A stretch of 64,000 nt of DNA from Roseibium sp. (GCA_017643215.1 JAEPNV010000012.1:62001-126000); one strand, 5' to 3'. Shown: positions 36,641-46,755, counted from the first letter of the stretch. Notes: generated from the sequence alone by a model not told the origin. Made by a program: numbers and translations.

Positions 36641-38329
36641 TCAATTGAGGCCGCGCGTTTCGAGCAGGCGGCGAGTGATGACCTGCGCCTGAATTTCGGC
36701 CGCGCCTTCGAAAATGTTCAGGATCCGTGCATCGCACAAAACGCGCGATACCGGGTATTCGAGCGCAAACCCGTTGCCGCCATGGATCTGCAGCGCATTG
36801 TCGGCGGCCGCCCAGGCCACGCGGGCGCCAAGCAGTTTCGCCATGCCCGCCTCCAAATCGCAGCGGCGGCCAGAATCCTTTTCCCAGGCGGAGAAATAGG
36901 TGAGCTGCCGGGCAATCATCACCTCGGCCGCCATCAGCGCCAGCTTGTCCGAAACGCGCGGGAACTCGATCAGCGATTTGCCGAACTGGATCCGGTCTTC
37001 GGCGTATTTCAACCCGAGATCAAGGGCGGACTGCGCAACGCCGATCGCTCGGGCCGCGGTTTGAATCCGCGCGCCTTCAAACGTCTGCATCAACTGCTTG
37101 AAGCCCTGGCCCTCCGCCTGGCCGAGGAGGTTTTCGCTACTGACTTCAAAATCATCGAAGGCGATTTCGTATTCCTTCATGCCGCGGTAGCCCAGGACCT
37201 CGATCTCGCCGCCGGTCATGCCCTTTGCCGGGAAGGGATCTTCATCGCTTCCGCGTGGCTTTTCCGCCAGAAACATGGACAATCCCTTGTAGCCTGTCTC
37301 ATCGGGATTGGTGCGCGCCAGAAGCGTCATGACGTCCGCGCGGACGGGATGGGTAATCCAGGTCTTGTTCCCTGAGATTTTCCATATGTCGCCATCCTTG
37401 ATTGCCCGGGTTTTCAAGGAGGCAAGGTCAGAGCCCGTGTTTGGTTCGGTGAAAACGGCGGTGGGCAGTGTTTCGCCAGACGCAATTTTCGGCAGCCATT
37501 TTTGCTTCTGCTCTTCTGTGCCGCCACACAAGATGAGCTCGGCGGCGATTTCCGAGCGGGTGCCCAGCGAACCGACGCCGATATAGGCGCGGGACAGTTC
37601 CTCGGACACCACACACATGGCTTCCTTGCCAAGACCCAAACCGCCGTATTCTTCCGGGATCGTCAGCCCGAAGACGCCGAGCTCAGCCATTTGGGTCACG
37701 ACGTCCATAGGAATATAGGCGTTTTCCAGATGCCACTCATGCGCATAAGGCGTCACATTGTCTTCGGCGAACCGGCGCATTTCGTTGCGGATTTGCTCCA
37801 TCGTCTCATCGAGCCCGCTGGCGCCGAAGATCGATTCGCCGGCCTTGTGACGGATAAGACCTGCTATCCGCCGGCGGATCTCGGGCGTGTTGCCGGACGC
37901 GATCAGATCGTTCACCGCCGCCGTCTTGGCCCGTTCGATCTCCTGTTCGGTGAGGCCGAGATCCGGCAACCGGACGATTTCGCCCTGGTTCATCGGGATG
38001 CCGCCGAAAGTCTGCGCCAGATATTCTGCAAATCCGAGCCGGACGAGGCGTTCTTCCAGCTCGCCAAAGGCACCAGAATCCGTCAACCGGGCGGCGTAAT
38101 TGTGAAGTTGGCGCAAAGACGCCACATAGGTTGCGAGCCAGGCAAGGCCATGCGCGGCTCGTTGTTCCCGCTCCATCGCGGCCGAGGACACGCGTCCGTC
38201 GACGATTACTTTTTCCCGCACGTGACGGGCGGCCACATCTAAAAGACGGTCCAGATCGCCGACGGCCTGTTCCGTGAGCTCCAGAAGGTCGCGATTGTTG
38301 TCCGGCGCCGGCATTGCAGCTGTCGACAT
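36641..38329 (-). CDS. mcd: (2S)-methylsuccinyl-CoA dehydrogenase-type acyl-CoA dehydrogenase
   Basis: A 562-aa flavoenzyme longer than ordinary acyl-CoA dehydrogenases (about 380 aa) because of an N-terminal domain of about 170 residues with AAHGLAWLATYVASLRQL and GFAEYLAQTFGGIPMNQGE, as in Mcd of the ethylmalonyl-CoA pathway. The catalytic part has FTEPNTGSDLASLKTRA, TWITHP, RIQTAARAIGVAQSALD and NIFEGAAEIQ with the catalytic-base glutamate. It oxidises methylsuccinyl-CoA to mesaconyl-CoA during acetyl-CoA assimilation. GGAG precedes the ATG. Other pathway genes (ccr, ecm, mch) are not in the window. Confidence 0.85.
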   Translation of the reverse strand: MSTAAMPAPDNNRDLLELTEQAVGDLDRLLDVAARHVREKVIVDGRVSSAAMEREQRAAHGLAWLATYVASLRQLHNYAARLTDSGAFGELEERLVRLGFAEYLAQTFGGIPMNQGEIVRLPDLGLTEQEIERAKTAAVNDLIASGNTPEIRRRIAGLIRHKAGESIFGASGLDETMEQIRNEMRRFAEDNVTPYAHEWHLENAYIPMDVVTQMAELGVFGLTIPEEYGGLGLGKEAMCVVSEELSRAYIGVGSLGTRSEIAAELILCGGTEEQKQKWLPKIASGETLPTAVFTEPNTGSDLASLKTRAIKDGDIWKISGNKTWITHPVRADVMTLLARTNPDETGYKGLSMFLAEKPRGSDEDPFPAKGMTGGEIEVLGYRGMKEYEIAFDDFEVSSENLLGQAEGQGFKQLMQTFEGARIQTAARAIGVAQSALDLGLKYAEDRIQFGKSLIEFPRVSDKLALMAAEVMIARQLTYFSAWEKDSGRRCDLEAGMAKLLGARVAWAAADNALQIHGGNGFALEYPVSRVLCDARILNIFEGAAEIQAQVITRRLLETRGLN

Positions 38330-38358
38330 TCGGGCATCTCCGTTTGCGTTTGTTTCTT

Positions 38359-38372
38359 AATTCATCTGAATT
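38359..38372. promoter_or_regulatory. Perfect 6-2-6 dyad upstream of mcd
   Basis: AATTCA-TC-TGAATT is a perfect inverted repeat 30 bp upstream of the mcd start codon, in the 103-bp divergent gap shared with the BrkB-type gene. Size and spacing suit a TetR or MarR dimer. No regulator gene is adjacent. Confidence 0.35.
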
Positions 38373-38432
38373 GGGCAGCTATGTTGCGTCGCAGCAGGTC
38401 TTTTGTCGAGCACGTAATTGTACGCCTTTGGG

Positions 38433-39347
38433 ATGACGCCGACGAACTCTCGGTCGCTTGACGTTTTTGCGCGTGCGCGCTCACATCGATTGATGAGCAC
38501 GATGTCGGTCTTCAGGGTCATTTACGCCGTTCTTCGCGACGCGCTTGGGCATTTCAATCGGGACGACGGTTTTGCCATGGCAAGCCATGTCGCGCTGTCG
38601 ACGATCCTGGCGATCTTTCCGCTGTTGATTTTTATTGCCGCGCTCGCGGGTTTTCTTGGGCTTGATGGCGCGGCCGACCGGGCCTCCGACCTGGTGTTCG
38701 AGGCCTGGCCGGACGGCGTGGCCGCGCCGATCGTCAACGAAATCCATCAGGTCCTGACCGTTCCGCGCGGGGATATTCTGACACTCGGCGTCGTTGCCGC
38801 GCTGTGGTTTGCCTCCAACGGGATCGAAGCCCTGCGCACGGCGCTCAATCGCGCGTATCGCCAGCGGGAAACCCGTTCGTTCTTCGTGCTGCGCCTCCAA
38901 TCGCTGGGGCTGGTGCTGATCGCGGCCGTTGTTCTCATCGTCTATACGTTTTTAGTCGTACTGGCGCCGCTGGTTCTGGCGACATTGCGGGTCTGGCTGC
39001 CGGAGTTTGAAGTCGTGTTCCGGCAATTCGATCTCGCGCGGTTTGTCATTGCCGGCTCGCTTCTAGTCATTGGCCTTTTCACCGCGCATCTGGCGCTGCC
39101 GGCCGGCCAGCGTCGTATCCGGGATCTGGTTCCCGGGATCGTTGCGACCATGACCCTCTGGATGATCTGCGGCGTTCTATATGGCGCCTATCTCGCCCGG
39201 TTCGCCAACTATGTGTCCACCTATGGCGGACTGGCCGGCATCATGACCGCGATCATTTTCCTCTACATCTGTTCGCTGGTGTTCATTCTCGGCGGCGAAC
39301 TCAACGCAGCCATCTTGCGCCAGAGAGCCGTCGCCCATCGCTATTAG
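38433..39347 (+). CDS. YihY/BrkB family membrane protein
   Basis: A roughly 300-aa polytopic inner-membrane protein of the YihY/BrkB (formerly Rbn) family. The conserved N-terminal HFNRDDGFAMASHVALSTILAIFPLLIFIAALAGFLG is followed by the amphipathic LTLGVVAALWFASNGIEALRTALNRAYR and further helices, six in all, ending GGLAGIMTAIIFLYICSLVFILGGELNAAIL. Function is unsettled; a transporter or cell-envelope role has been proposed. The start is uncertain: ATGs at 38433, 38493 and 38502 all lack a good ribosome binding site, and the last two match homologues better in length. Confidence 0.85.
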   Translation: MTPTNSRSLDVFARARSHRLMSTMSVFRVIYAVLRDALGHFNRDDGFAMASHVALSTILAIFPLLIFIAALAGFLGLDGAADRASDLVFEAWPDGVAAPIVNEIHQVLTVPRGDILTLGVVAALWFASNGIEALRTALNRAYRQRETRSFFVLRLQSLGLVLIAAVVLIVYTFLVVLAPLVLATLRVWLPEFEVVFRQFDLARFVIAGSLLVIGLFTAHLALPAGQRRIRDLVPGIVATMTLWMICGVLYGAYLARFANYVSTYGGLAGIMTAIIFLYICSLVFILGGELNAAILRQRAVAHRY

Positions 39348-39374
39348 CGAAATCCGTTTAACGGTGCCCGTGGC

Positions 39375-40262
39375 TCAGGCCATCTGCCGCCCGGATCCGT
39401 TCAGGCGGATCAGCAAGACCGCGCAGATCACCAGCGCCATCCCTGCGATTTGGATGATCGTCAGCACTTCCCCGAACAGGAAGTAGCTCTCCACCGCGGT
39501 AGCGACCGGTACCAGGTAAAACAGGGACGCGACTTGCGACACCGCGCCTTGGCGGATCAAGAACATCAGGACCAAAATGGCGCCGATCGACAGCACTAAA
39601 ATCAGCCATCCCAGCGCGAAGATGAACTGGCCCGACCAGGTCACGTCCCAGGATTCAAAAAGGGTCAGCGGCAGTGTCAGAAGCAAGGCGCCGACATATT
39701 GCCACAAGGTCGCTGCCAGCAGGCCGGTCTTCGGGACAAAGCGTTTTTGATAGACCGTGCCGATGCTGATCGCCACGACCGCGATGAATGCCGCGGCAAC
39801 CGTCGCCGGTGCGATCCCGGAGCCGGCCACATTCAGGTTCGGGCCAAGAACCAGGACCAGACCGATGCCCCCGAGGGCAAGGCCCACCCAGTGCTTGGCG
39901 ACGATTTTTTCGCCCAAAAGCGCGGCTGCGGTGACGGCACTCAATACCGGCTGCAAGCCGACAACGATTGCACTGGCGCCGGCCGGCATGCCGTTGTCGA
40001 TCGCCCAAAACACGCCGCCGAGATAAATACCGTGAACCAGGATGCCGGTCACGATGCAGTGGAATATGGCGGTCACGCGCGTGGGCCAGACCGCGTTCAT
40101 GGCCCAGCCGATCAGCGCCAGGAATGGCAGGACCGCCAGAAAACGAACGCTGAGAAAAACCATGGGGTCCGCATAAGGCGCGCCGAGCTTGGAGCCGATG
40201 AAACCGGTCGACCACAAAACTACGAAAATCGCGGGTGCACACTTGGTTATGAGATCATTCAC
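39375..40262 (-). CDS. EamA/DMT-family transporter
   Basis: A 295-aa drug/metabolite transporter with ten predicted helices and two EamA repeats (LWSTGFIGSKLGAPYADPMVFLSVRF in the first, YQKRFVPKTGLLAATLWQYVGALLL in the second). Conserved LQPVLSAVTAAALLGEK and FYLVPVATAVESYFLFGE loops are present. I chose the GTG at 40262 because it opens directly before the first helix (NDLITKCAPAIFVVLW); an in-frame ATG at 40340 adds 26 polar residues. Substrate is unknown; family members export amino acids or metabolites. Confidence 0.88.
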   Translation of the reverse strand: MNDLITKCAPAIFVVLWSTGFIGSKLGAPYADPMVFLSVRFLAVLPFLALIGWAMNAVWPTRVTAIFHCIVTGILVHGIYLGGVFWAIDNGMPAGASAIVVGLQPVLSAVTAAALLGEKIVAKHWVGLALGGIGLVLVLGPNLNVAGSGIAPATVAAAFIAVVAISIGTVYQKRFVPKTGLLAATLWQYVGALLLTLPLTLFESWDVTWSGQFIFALGWLILVLSIGAILVLMFLIRQGAVSQVASLFYLVPVATAVESYFLFGEVLTIIQIAGMALVICAVLLIRLNGSGRQMA

Positions 40263-40422
40263 GGAACGGACCTGAATCCTGAAACTGAAAGCGGTGCCTG
40301 CGGTGCCGGGAAATTGATACGGGCTTTTCGCTGTTTGCAAGTATTGGGAGGATTTCTTTAACTCTTAAAGCCGACAACTGGGAAAACTCCTGACTCAACG
40401 GACCAGTTCAGCGGATCGGACC

Positions 40423-42429
40423 ATGTCAATTTTATCAGTTTCACGCGTAAACCTCGGCCGCGGCCTTTCCGTCAAAGTGCGAATCCTGTCCTTGAGCGCC
40501 TTCACCGCGATCGGTTTGATGGTGATTGGGGCGGTTTTCTGGTGGAGCCAGAGCCAGCTCGCGGGTTCCTTCAAATCCTTGGAGGCCAGCGCTGAATTGG
40601 CGCAAGATGTCGCGGACCTGTCTGAAAAAGCAAGCACAATGCGTACGATTGAGAAGCAGTATATCGGCGCGCCAAGCGCACAGGCCTTTTCGGACTTTGT
40701 CGACACACTTACAGCGGCGGAATCGATCCTGGCCGATATCGCGCAACAACCTGCGGCGGCGGGCCTGAGCGCGCAAATCGCCGATGTGAAAGATACCCTC
40801 GAGGGGACCCGCGGCGCATTCCAGATGCTGGACAGCGTTCAACTGGCAATCGGTTATGATTCCGGCTCCGGATTGCGCGCGGTCCTTTCAGAGACGGCGG
40901 AAAGCGTGAAGACGCGCCTGCGGGAAGAGATGAAGTTTGGCGGCGGGCCCGATTTTGAGAAGCTGGCACGCGCGATCCTGGAAGTGCAGCTCTCCGAAAA
41001 GGACTACACGCTCAACGAAACGGCCGAGGCCCGGGAAGTGTTTGAATCGGCGTATTCCGCCTTCGATGGCCTTATCAAGAAGGCCTATATCCCGAATGCC
41101 ATCAAGGACGACATTTCCAAGAACATGTCGAACTACAAAGCGGCGTTTGATGAGTATACGGTGCGGGTCGCGGAGCGAAACGACACCTCGCAGCACCTGG
41201 CGGCCTTGTTTGAGCTTGTGCCGCCCCATCTTTCAGCGCTGAACGATACCGTGCGCCAGGCTGAAACGGCGGCCGCATCCGCGGTCACCAGTGCCCGCTC
41301 GGTATCGACGCTGCTGGTCGGCGGTATCACCGTTGGCCTGCTCCTCGTCCTAACCGCGATGGCGGTTGCGATTGGAAGTTCGATATCCGGCCCGTTGACG
41401 CGTCTGCAACGGGCCATGGAAGATCTGGCGGCCGGACAGACCGATGTCGATTTGCCCGACGCAAACGGGCGTGACGAGGTATCGGCGATGGCACGAACCG
41501 TCAATGTGTTCCGCGACAACGCCATTGAGCAAATTCGGCTTGCGGCGTCCGAACAGGAAGAAAACACACGCCGCGATGAGCGGGTGAAACGGCTTGAGGA
41601 ATTGATTAGTGGCTTTGAACAGGCCATGGACGCTGCACTTGGCAAAATGGAGGGCGCGACCGATAACCTCCTCCAGACATCACGTGCCATGGAGTTGGCC
41701 TCTGATGATGTCGCCAACCAGGCCGGAAATGCCGGAAACGCGGTAAGAATCGCAAGCGAAAATGTGGCGAGCGCGAGCCAATCGACCGAGGAACTGGCCG
41801 CGTCCATTAACGAGATTTCCGATCAGGCCAACAAGTCGACCGCGGTTGCACAACGTGCCGTCGCCAGTGCCAGCGGAACGTTCGAAACGATGAACACCCT
41901 GTCGTCGTCGGCCGAGCGCATTGGCGAGGTGATGGGCCTCATCCGGGAAATCGCCAATCAAACCAATCTTCTGGCGCTTAACGCGACCATTGAAGCCGCG
42001 CGTGCCGGCGAAGCGGGCAAAGGATTTGCCGTCGTCGCTGCCGAAGTGAAACAGCTCGCTGAACAGACGTCGAAAGCGACGGAAGAGATCGCGGCTCAGG
42101 TCGAAGCGATCCAGGGGTCAACCGGCGATGCGGTGGCCGCGATCGAACAGGTGAGCTCCATCATCAAGGAAATGGATGGTCTGGCCGCTTCGGTTGCCGG
42201 CGCGGTTACGGAGCAGGACGCTGCGGTTCACACGATCGCGGAGAACGTTAGCCAGGCCTCCAGCCGGTCGGAGGAGGGCACTGAGCGCATGAGCGCCGTC
42301 GGCACAGCTGCCGAAAATGCCCGTTCGACCGGAAAGGAAGTGGAAGAGCTCGCCAGTTCCATGGCTGAACAGGGTTCGTCGATCCGGCGCGAGATATCTG
42401 TGTTCCTCAAGGGCGTCCGCGCCGCCTGA
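40423..42429 (+). CDS. Methyl-accepting chemotaxis protein
   Basis: A 668-aa chemoreceptor. TM1 lies at about 22-42 ([18 protein letters not shown]), a helical periplasmic sensor domain of about 250 residues follows, TM2 is at about 290-315 ([22 protein letters not shown]), then HAMP and a long cytoplasmic coiled coil. The signalling tip is [20 protein letters not shown] followed by [18 protein letters not shown]. No C-terminal CheB/CheR-binding pentapeptide is seen; the protein ends [10 protein letters not shown]. The ligand is unknown. No che operon is nearby, so it is an orphan receptor. Confidence 0.93.
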   Translation: MSILSVSRVNLGRGLSVKVRILSLSAFTAIGLMVIGAVFWWSQSQLAGSFKSLEASAELAQDVADLSEKASTMRTIEKQYIGAPSAQAFSDFVDTLTAAESILADIAQQPAAAGLSAQIADVKDTLEGTRGAFQMLDSVQLAIGYDSGSGLRAVLSETAESVKTRLREEMKFGGGPDFEKLARAILEVQLSEKDYTLNETAEAREVFESAYSAFDGLIKKAYIPNAIKDDISKNMSNYKAAFDEYTVRVAERNDTSQHLAALFELVPPHLSALNDTVRQAETAAASAVTSARSVSTLLVGGITVGLLLVLTAMAVAIGSSISGPLTRLQRAMEDLAAGQTDVDLPDANGRDEVSAMARTVNVFRDNAIEQIRLAASEQEENTRRDERVKRLEELISGFEQAMDAALGKMEGATDNLLQTSRAMELASDDVANQAGNAGNAVRIASENVASASQSTEELAASINEISDQANKSTAVAQRAVASASGTFETMNTLSSSAERIGEVMGLIREIANQTNLLALNATIEAARAGEAGKGFAVVAAEVKQLAEQTSKATEEIAAQVEAIQGSTGDAVAAIEQVSSIIKEMDGLAASVAGAVTEQDAAVHTIAENVSQASSRSEEGTERMSAVGTAAENARSTGKEVEELASSMAEQGSSIRREISVFLKGVRAA

Positions 42430-42604
42430 GCTTTCGGACCCAACCACGGACTTGTTCACCTTGATTGCGAACGCCGCGTTTTCAAGACGCGGCGTTCAGT
42501 CCGTTTGGAAAAGCGGTCCGGGACGTGCTAGAGGCTGTGCCAATCAAGGGCCAGTCGCTGGACACCTTATTCGGTTTGGCAGATTAGATGCGGATTGGGC
42601 GGGG

Positions 42605-43789
42605 ATGCAGGACAACATCGTGATTATTGGCGCTGGGCAGGCCGGCGCCCAAGTGGCCCAGTCTTTGCGGCAGGGTGACTACAAGGGCCCCATCCGTCTG
42701 ATTGGCGAAGAACCGCATCTTCCTTACCAACGGCCGCCGCTGTCAAAAAAATACCTTGCCGGCGAAGTCGGAACCGAAGGCCTCCTGCTGCGTCCGCCCG
42801 CTTTCTACGACACCCAGGACATCGACTTCATTCCTGACACTCAGGTGACGGACATCGACCGTGCTGCCAAACGGATCCGTCTCGCCAACGGCGATACGAT
42901 CGACTACGGCCGTCTGGTTCTGGCAACTGGAACCAAGGCACGGCCCCTATCGCTTCCAGGAAGCGATTTGAAGGGCGTTTTAAGTCTGCGCGCGATTGCA
43001 GATGTAAATGCGATCCGGGACGAGATTGCGGACAAATCCGAGTTGGTCATCATCGGCGCGGGATATATCGGCCTCGAAGTCGCGGCTGTCGCAAAAGCCC
43101 TCGGCAAGAACGTTACGGTTGTTGAGGCTCAGGACCGGCCCATGAAACGGGTCGTCTCACCGCAAGTCTCCGATTTTTTCTCGCAGCTCCACCGGAACAA
43201 CGGCATTCAGCTGTTGCTGGACACAGGGATTGAGGCGCTGGTCGGCAACGGTCAGGTCTCCGGCGTCAAACTGTCGACCGGAGCGACGTTGCCGGCGGAT
43301 CTGGTGCTGGTGGCCGTCGGCGCGGCACCCAACGATGAACTTGCCGCTGACGCTGGGATTGAAACGGACAACGGCATCTTGGTCGACGGCGCCGGCCAGA
43401 CGAGCGATCCTTCGGTGTATGCCGCCGGCGATTGCACCCGGTTCTATTCGAACCGCTATGGCCGATCCGTCCGGATGGAAAGCGTTCAAAACGCGATCGA
43501 TCAGGCGAAGGCGGTTGCCGAGTCCCTCCTTGGGCAGGACGTTGATTATGATCCGCTGCCGTGGTTCTGGTCCGACCAGTATGACATCAAACTTCAGATC
43601 GCCGGTCTGTCGGACGGCTATGACGACACCATCACGGGCGGCTCAATCAGCGACAACAAGTTCTATGTCGCCTATCTGAAGGATGGCCATCTCATTGCCG
43701 TGGACAGCGTGAATTCGCCACGCTCCCACATGATGGCGCGGCGCGTGATCGGTGAAGCCTGGCGTGACGGGTTGCTGCCTGACGCCTGA
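42605..43789 (+). CDS. FAD/NAD-dependent ferredoxin reductase-like oxidoreductase
   Basis: A 394-aa class of pyridine nucleotide-disulfide oxidoreductase fold with no redox disulfide, as in rhodocoxin, putidaredoxin and terpredoxin reductases. FAD site: IVIIGAGQAGAQVAQSL; NAD site: ELVIIGAGYIGLEVAAVAKALG; FAD-ribityl ATG motif LATGTKARPL and DPSVYAAGDCT; C-terminal reductase domain with DYDPLPWFWSDQYDIKLQIAG. It would pass electrons from NAD(P)H to a [2Fe-2S] ferredoxin. The ATG at 42605 is the family start. No ferredoxin or P450 gene is adjacent. Confidence 0.88.
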   Translation: MQDNIVIIGAGQAGAQVAQSLRQGDYKGPIRLIGEEPHLPYQRPPLSKKYLAGEVGTEGLLLRPPAFYDTQDIDFIPDTQVTDIDRAAKRIRLANGDTIDYGRLVLATGTKARPLSLPGSDLKGVLSLRAIADVNAIRDEIADKSELVIIGAGYIGLEVAAVAKALGKNVTVVEAQDRPMKRVVSPQVSDFFSQLHRNNGIQLLLDTGIEALVGNGQVSGVKLSTGATLPADLVLVAVGAAPNDELAADAGIETDNGILVDGAGQTSDPSVYAAGDCTRFYSNRYGRSVRMESVQNAIDQAKAVAESLLGQDVDYDPLPWFWSDQYDIKLQIAGLSDGYDDTITGGSISDNKFYVAYLKDGHLIAVDSVNSPRSHMMARRVIGEAWRDGLLPDA

Positions 43790-43812
43790 TCCGCGGCGGC
43801 CAAATCGAAGCG

Positions 43813-44607
43813 CTACTCCGCGGCGGCGTTCTGACAGATCAAATGAACAACCTCGCGCGGAATTTCCAAGTGCGGCATGTGACCGACCTTGTCGAACACA
43901 TGAGTGGCGATCAACCCGGGGAGCTTGTGAGCCTGGCGGGTTGGCAGGACCCGGTCCTGTGTGCCCCAGATCACCTTGATCGGCATCGGCAGCGTGGCAA
44001 GTTCGGTGACAGGCAGCGTGCGTTGACCGTTGCCGTCGATGATCTCGTCGGCGATCGCTTCAAGCGTTGCGATCGCACCCGGCACGGTCCGGCTTTCCGC
44101 AGTAATTCTGGCAAGGTTGATCGGCAGTTCGAACTCCCATCCAAAAAACTGTTCAAGCAGCATCTCCAATTCACCGGGATCGGACGCTGCCGCGTAGCGC
44201 TTTAAAAGCTTGTGATTGATCTCGCGCCCAAATCCGCCGGGGGCGAGCAGCGTCAGGCTTGCGATCTTCTCCGGCGCGCGCAGGGCCGCAAGGGCGGCCA
44301 CCGCGCCGCCCATGGAATGGCCGACCAGATGCACGCGGTTCAGGTCGAGCGCTTCAAGGGACCGGAGCATTGCATCGGCCGCGACGGCCGCGTTGCCGAC
44401 CTTCGGCCAGTCCAAGGCGCGGCCGTGTCCGGGCAGATCGAACGCGAGGGACGTCCGGAACGGCGCGAGGGCGTTTTGGATGTCGAGGAAAGTCTGATGA
44501 TCGCCGCCAAATCCATGCAGCAAGAGAATCGGCGCGCCTTTGCCGTTTTCTGATTGTTGGTCGCGGAAGGGCAGATGGGCGCTCGGTGTCAAACGTAGAT
44601 TGGTCAA
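43813..44607 (-). CDS. Alpha/beta hydrolase
   Basis: A 264-aa serine hydrolase. LLLHGFGGDHQTF forms the oxyanion region, VGHSMGGAVAALAAL carries the nucleophile serine, WGTQDRVLP the catalytic aspartate, and DKVGHMPHLEIPREV the histidine. It resembles hydrolases fused in some organisms to acetoin dehydrogenase E2, and general esterases or C-C hydrolases. Substrate is unknown. It is single, convergent with the flavoprotein gene and divergent from the L,D-transpeptidase. Confidence 0.85.
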   Translation of the reverse strand: MTNLRLTPSAHLPFRDQQSENGKGAPILLLHGFGGDHQTFLDIQNALAPFRTSLAFDLPGHGRALDWPKVGNAAVAADAMLRSLEALDLNRVHLVGHSMGGAVAALAALRAPEKIASLTLLAPGGFGREINHKLLKRYAAASDPGELEMLLEQFFGWEFELPINLARITAESRTVPGAIATLEAIADEIIDGNGQRTLPVTELATLPMPIKVIWGTQDRVLPTRQAHKLPGLIATHVFDKVGHMPHLEIPREVVHLICQNAAAE

Positions 44608-44825
44608 TTTGCAAGATCCAATGGGCTTGTGTGAGGGACTGAAGCGCCGGCGAAGCCGGGCCGGCGCCGATATCCGGCGGCTGAATTGGTTTTTTTGCCA
44701 ATCGCTCTAGGAAAGTGTTAACCATGTTTCTTCTAGCTATTGCAGGGCGGTCGCAATCTTTCAGCGCGCACCCGTTTGAGGACGATCTTTATCGGCTCCA
44801 AGGATCTGAAAAAAGGTTTCATGGC

Positions 44826-45425
44826 ATGAACCGCGCAATTGTTTCACTCGTTTGCTTGATATTTCTGGCCGTTTCGCTTCCGGCCGAAGCGCAGACCGGA
44901 TTTTTCGATCCGAACACGAAGAAGTGGGTGACTTACACACTCACCCCCGAGGTGGCGGGCAAAATCGCGCGCAAGAAATACAAACGCAAGATGGTGACCT
45001 ATCGCGGCAGCGAGCAGCCCGGCACGATCGTCGTCGATACCAAGGACAAATGGCTCTACCATGTTCAGGAAAACGGCAAGGCCATGCGCTACGGGATTGG
45101 TGTCGGGCGTGAAGGTTTTACCTGGAACGGTACGGAGCGGGTCACCGCCAAGCGCAAATGGCCGGGTTGGACGCCGCCGCCTGAGATGATTGCCCGTGAG
45201 CGCAAAAAAGGCATCCGCCTGCCGTCCTACATGCCCGGCGGCCCGGAAAATCCGATGGGCGCGCGGGCGCTCTATCTGGGCCACACGATTTACCGGATCC
45301 ACGGCACCAACGAAGATTGGAGCATTGGCCGTGCGGTGTCGTCGGGATGCATCCGCATGCTCAACGAGGATGTCAAACACCTTTATGAGCGCGTGAAAGT
45401 CGGCGCCAAGGTCAAGGTCCTGTAA
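44826..45425 (+). CDS. L,D-transpeptidase (YkuD family)
   Basis: A 199-aa exported enzyme. The signal peptide is about residues 1-22 (VSLVCLIFLAVSLPAEA). The YkuD domain (about 65-199) has the catalytic block HGTNEDWSIGRAVSSGCIRM, in which the cysteine is the nucleophile and the histidine its base. Such enzymes make 3-3 cross-links in peptidoglycan or attach proteins to it. The ATG at 44826 is chosen because the secretion signal starts there; upstream codons to 44715 in the same frame are unsupported, and an ATG at 44821 is out of frame. Confidence 0.9.
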   Translation: MNRAIVSLVCLIFLAVSLPAEAQTGFFDPNTKKWVTYTLTPEVAGKIARKKYKRKMVTYRGSEQPGTIVVDTKDKWLYHVQENGKAMRYGIGVGREGFTWNGTERVTAKRKWPGWTPPPEMIARERKKGIRLPSYMPGGPENPMGARALYLGHTIYRIHGTNEDWSIGRAVSSGCIRMLNEDVKHLYERVKVGAKVKVL

Positions 45426-45497
45426 TTCCGGCACGGCCGGCGCGGGTGGGCGTGGCCAGAGGCGGCCGCATCATCCGTCCAACCTTGCCATTGTGCT

Positions 45498-46697
45498 CTA
45501 TGCCGGGTCCGCAAGCGTATAAAGCGGCTGTTTGGTTGCAAAGCCGGTCAGGCTGAACGTATCGACGAACACCGCTTTGTCGGGAATACACGCAGCCACG
45601 TCCTCGGTCATTAAGATGTCGGTTCCAGCGTGTTTCGTGAGCGCCTCAATCCGCGCGGCCGCATGGACCGTTTGTCCGATAACGGAAAATGTCAGCCGTT
45701 CGGCGATACCGATGTTGCCGAACATCACCTTGCCGACTGAAAGCGCAATGCCAGCCCGCAGCCGGCGGCCCTGCTGAACGCTCGCATTGAGCTCCTTCAT
45801 CCGGCGGCGCGCTTCGTCCGTGGCCTTTACTGCCTTGCGTACGGCCGCTCCCAAACCTCTGGCATCGATGGGAAACACCGCCAGGACCGCGTCGCCGATA
45901 AAGTCGAGAATCTCGCCGCCATGTTGAAGGACAGCGCCGGCCGAAACCTCGAAATAAGTGTTCAGCCAGGTCAAATACCGGTCGGGGCCGAGGTCCTCGG
46001 CGATGGCTGTGGAATCGCGCATGTCGGAGTAAAATATGACGGCTTCGATCGTTTCGCCGTCGCCATGACGTATCTGTCCGCTGAGCACCCGCTGTCCGGC
46101 AAAACCGCCCAGATAGGTCTGCGCGATCGTGCGGGTGATTTGCGCTTCCAGATTTGCCCGTGCAGCGAGTGCCAGGCGCTTTTGAATGTAACGGATGGCA
46201 AACAGCGCATCATCGGTGAAACCGCCCGGCGTCTTCGTCGCCCAGCTCACCAAGATTCCCGTGTTTCCCTGCAGGTCTGCGAGCGCGGGCAGTTCGAACG
46301 CCGTCGCGAGCACCAGATAGTCCGTGTATCCGTCCTCAGCGAGTTCCGCGCAAATCGGATAGTCATGATCTGCGTTTGCGCCATCCAAACGGCGGCGCAG
46401 CATTTCATCCCGGTTGACCAGGACAGCGCGCATTGGGCTGTTCCGCCAGGTCTCGGGTTCTTCCTCCTGATGTGGATATTGTTCATGAAGGACATCTTCG
46501 CCGGCCTGCCAGTAGGCCATCTCGCCCTCGATGAGAGGATGAAGGGCGCTCCAGGCCAGCGACGCACGATCAACCGGGACATCACAGGTCCGCAACCGAA
46601 CGCACATTTCACCAAACAGGTCCGGCACCTTGGCGGAGCGGAGCGCTTCGCCGATCAGCCAATCCTCCACCGCATCGATTTGTGCCATGTCGATCAT
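45498..46697 (-). CDS. Adenylate/guanylate cyclase-type protein with altered substrate residues
   Basis: A 399-aa protein with an N-terminal region (1-190) of the kind often found in rhizobial class III cyclases and a C-terminal cyclase homology domain (about 215-390). The metal-binding aspartates remain (FYSDMRDST and FIGDAV). However, the purine-selecting lysine, usual in KFIGD, is Asp (LDFIGD), and the usual GDxVNxAAR is GQTVHAAAR: Asp to Gln and the ribose-orienting Asn to His, with Arg kept. It may be a cyclase of unusual specificity or a degenerate sensor. The ATG at 46688 is an alternative start. Confidence 0.8.
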   Translation of the reverse strand: MIDMAQIDAVEDWLIGEALRSAKVPDLFGEMCVRLRTCDVPVDRASLAWSALHPLIEGEMAYWQAGEDVLHEQYPHQEEEPETWRNSPMRAVLVNRDEMLRRRLDGANADHDYPICAELAEDGYTDYLVLATAFELPALADLQGNTGILVSWATKTPGGFTDDALFAIRYIQKRLALAARANLEAQITRTIAQTYLGGFAGQRVLSGQIRHGDGETIEAVIFYSDMRDSTAIAEDLGPDRYLTWLNTYFEVSAGAVLQHGGEILDFIGDAVLAVFPIDARGLGAAVRKAVKATDEARRRMKELNASVQQGRRLRAGIALSVGKVMFGNIGIAERLTFSVIGQTVHAAARIEALTKHAGTDILMTEDVAACIPDKAVFVDTFSLTGFATKQPLYTLADPA

Positions 46698-46755
46698 GTG
46701 TGAACGTTACCGGTCTTTTATATGAACCGCCATGGCCTTGCCGGAACGGTGCAAC

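Noticed and set aside
45498-46697. Cyclase as a full pseudogene
   Set aside because: The frame is intact over 399 codons and metal-binding residues are kept, so only the substrate residues are unusual.
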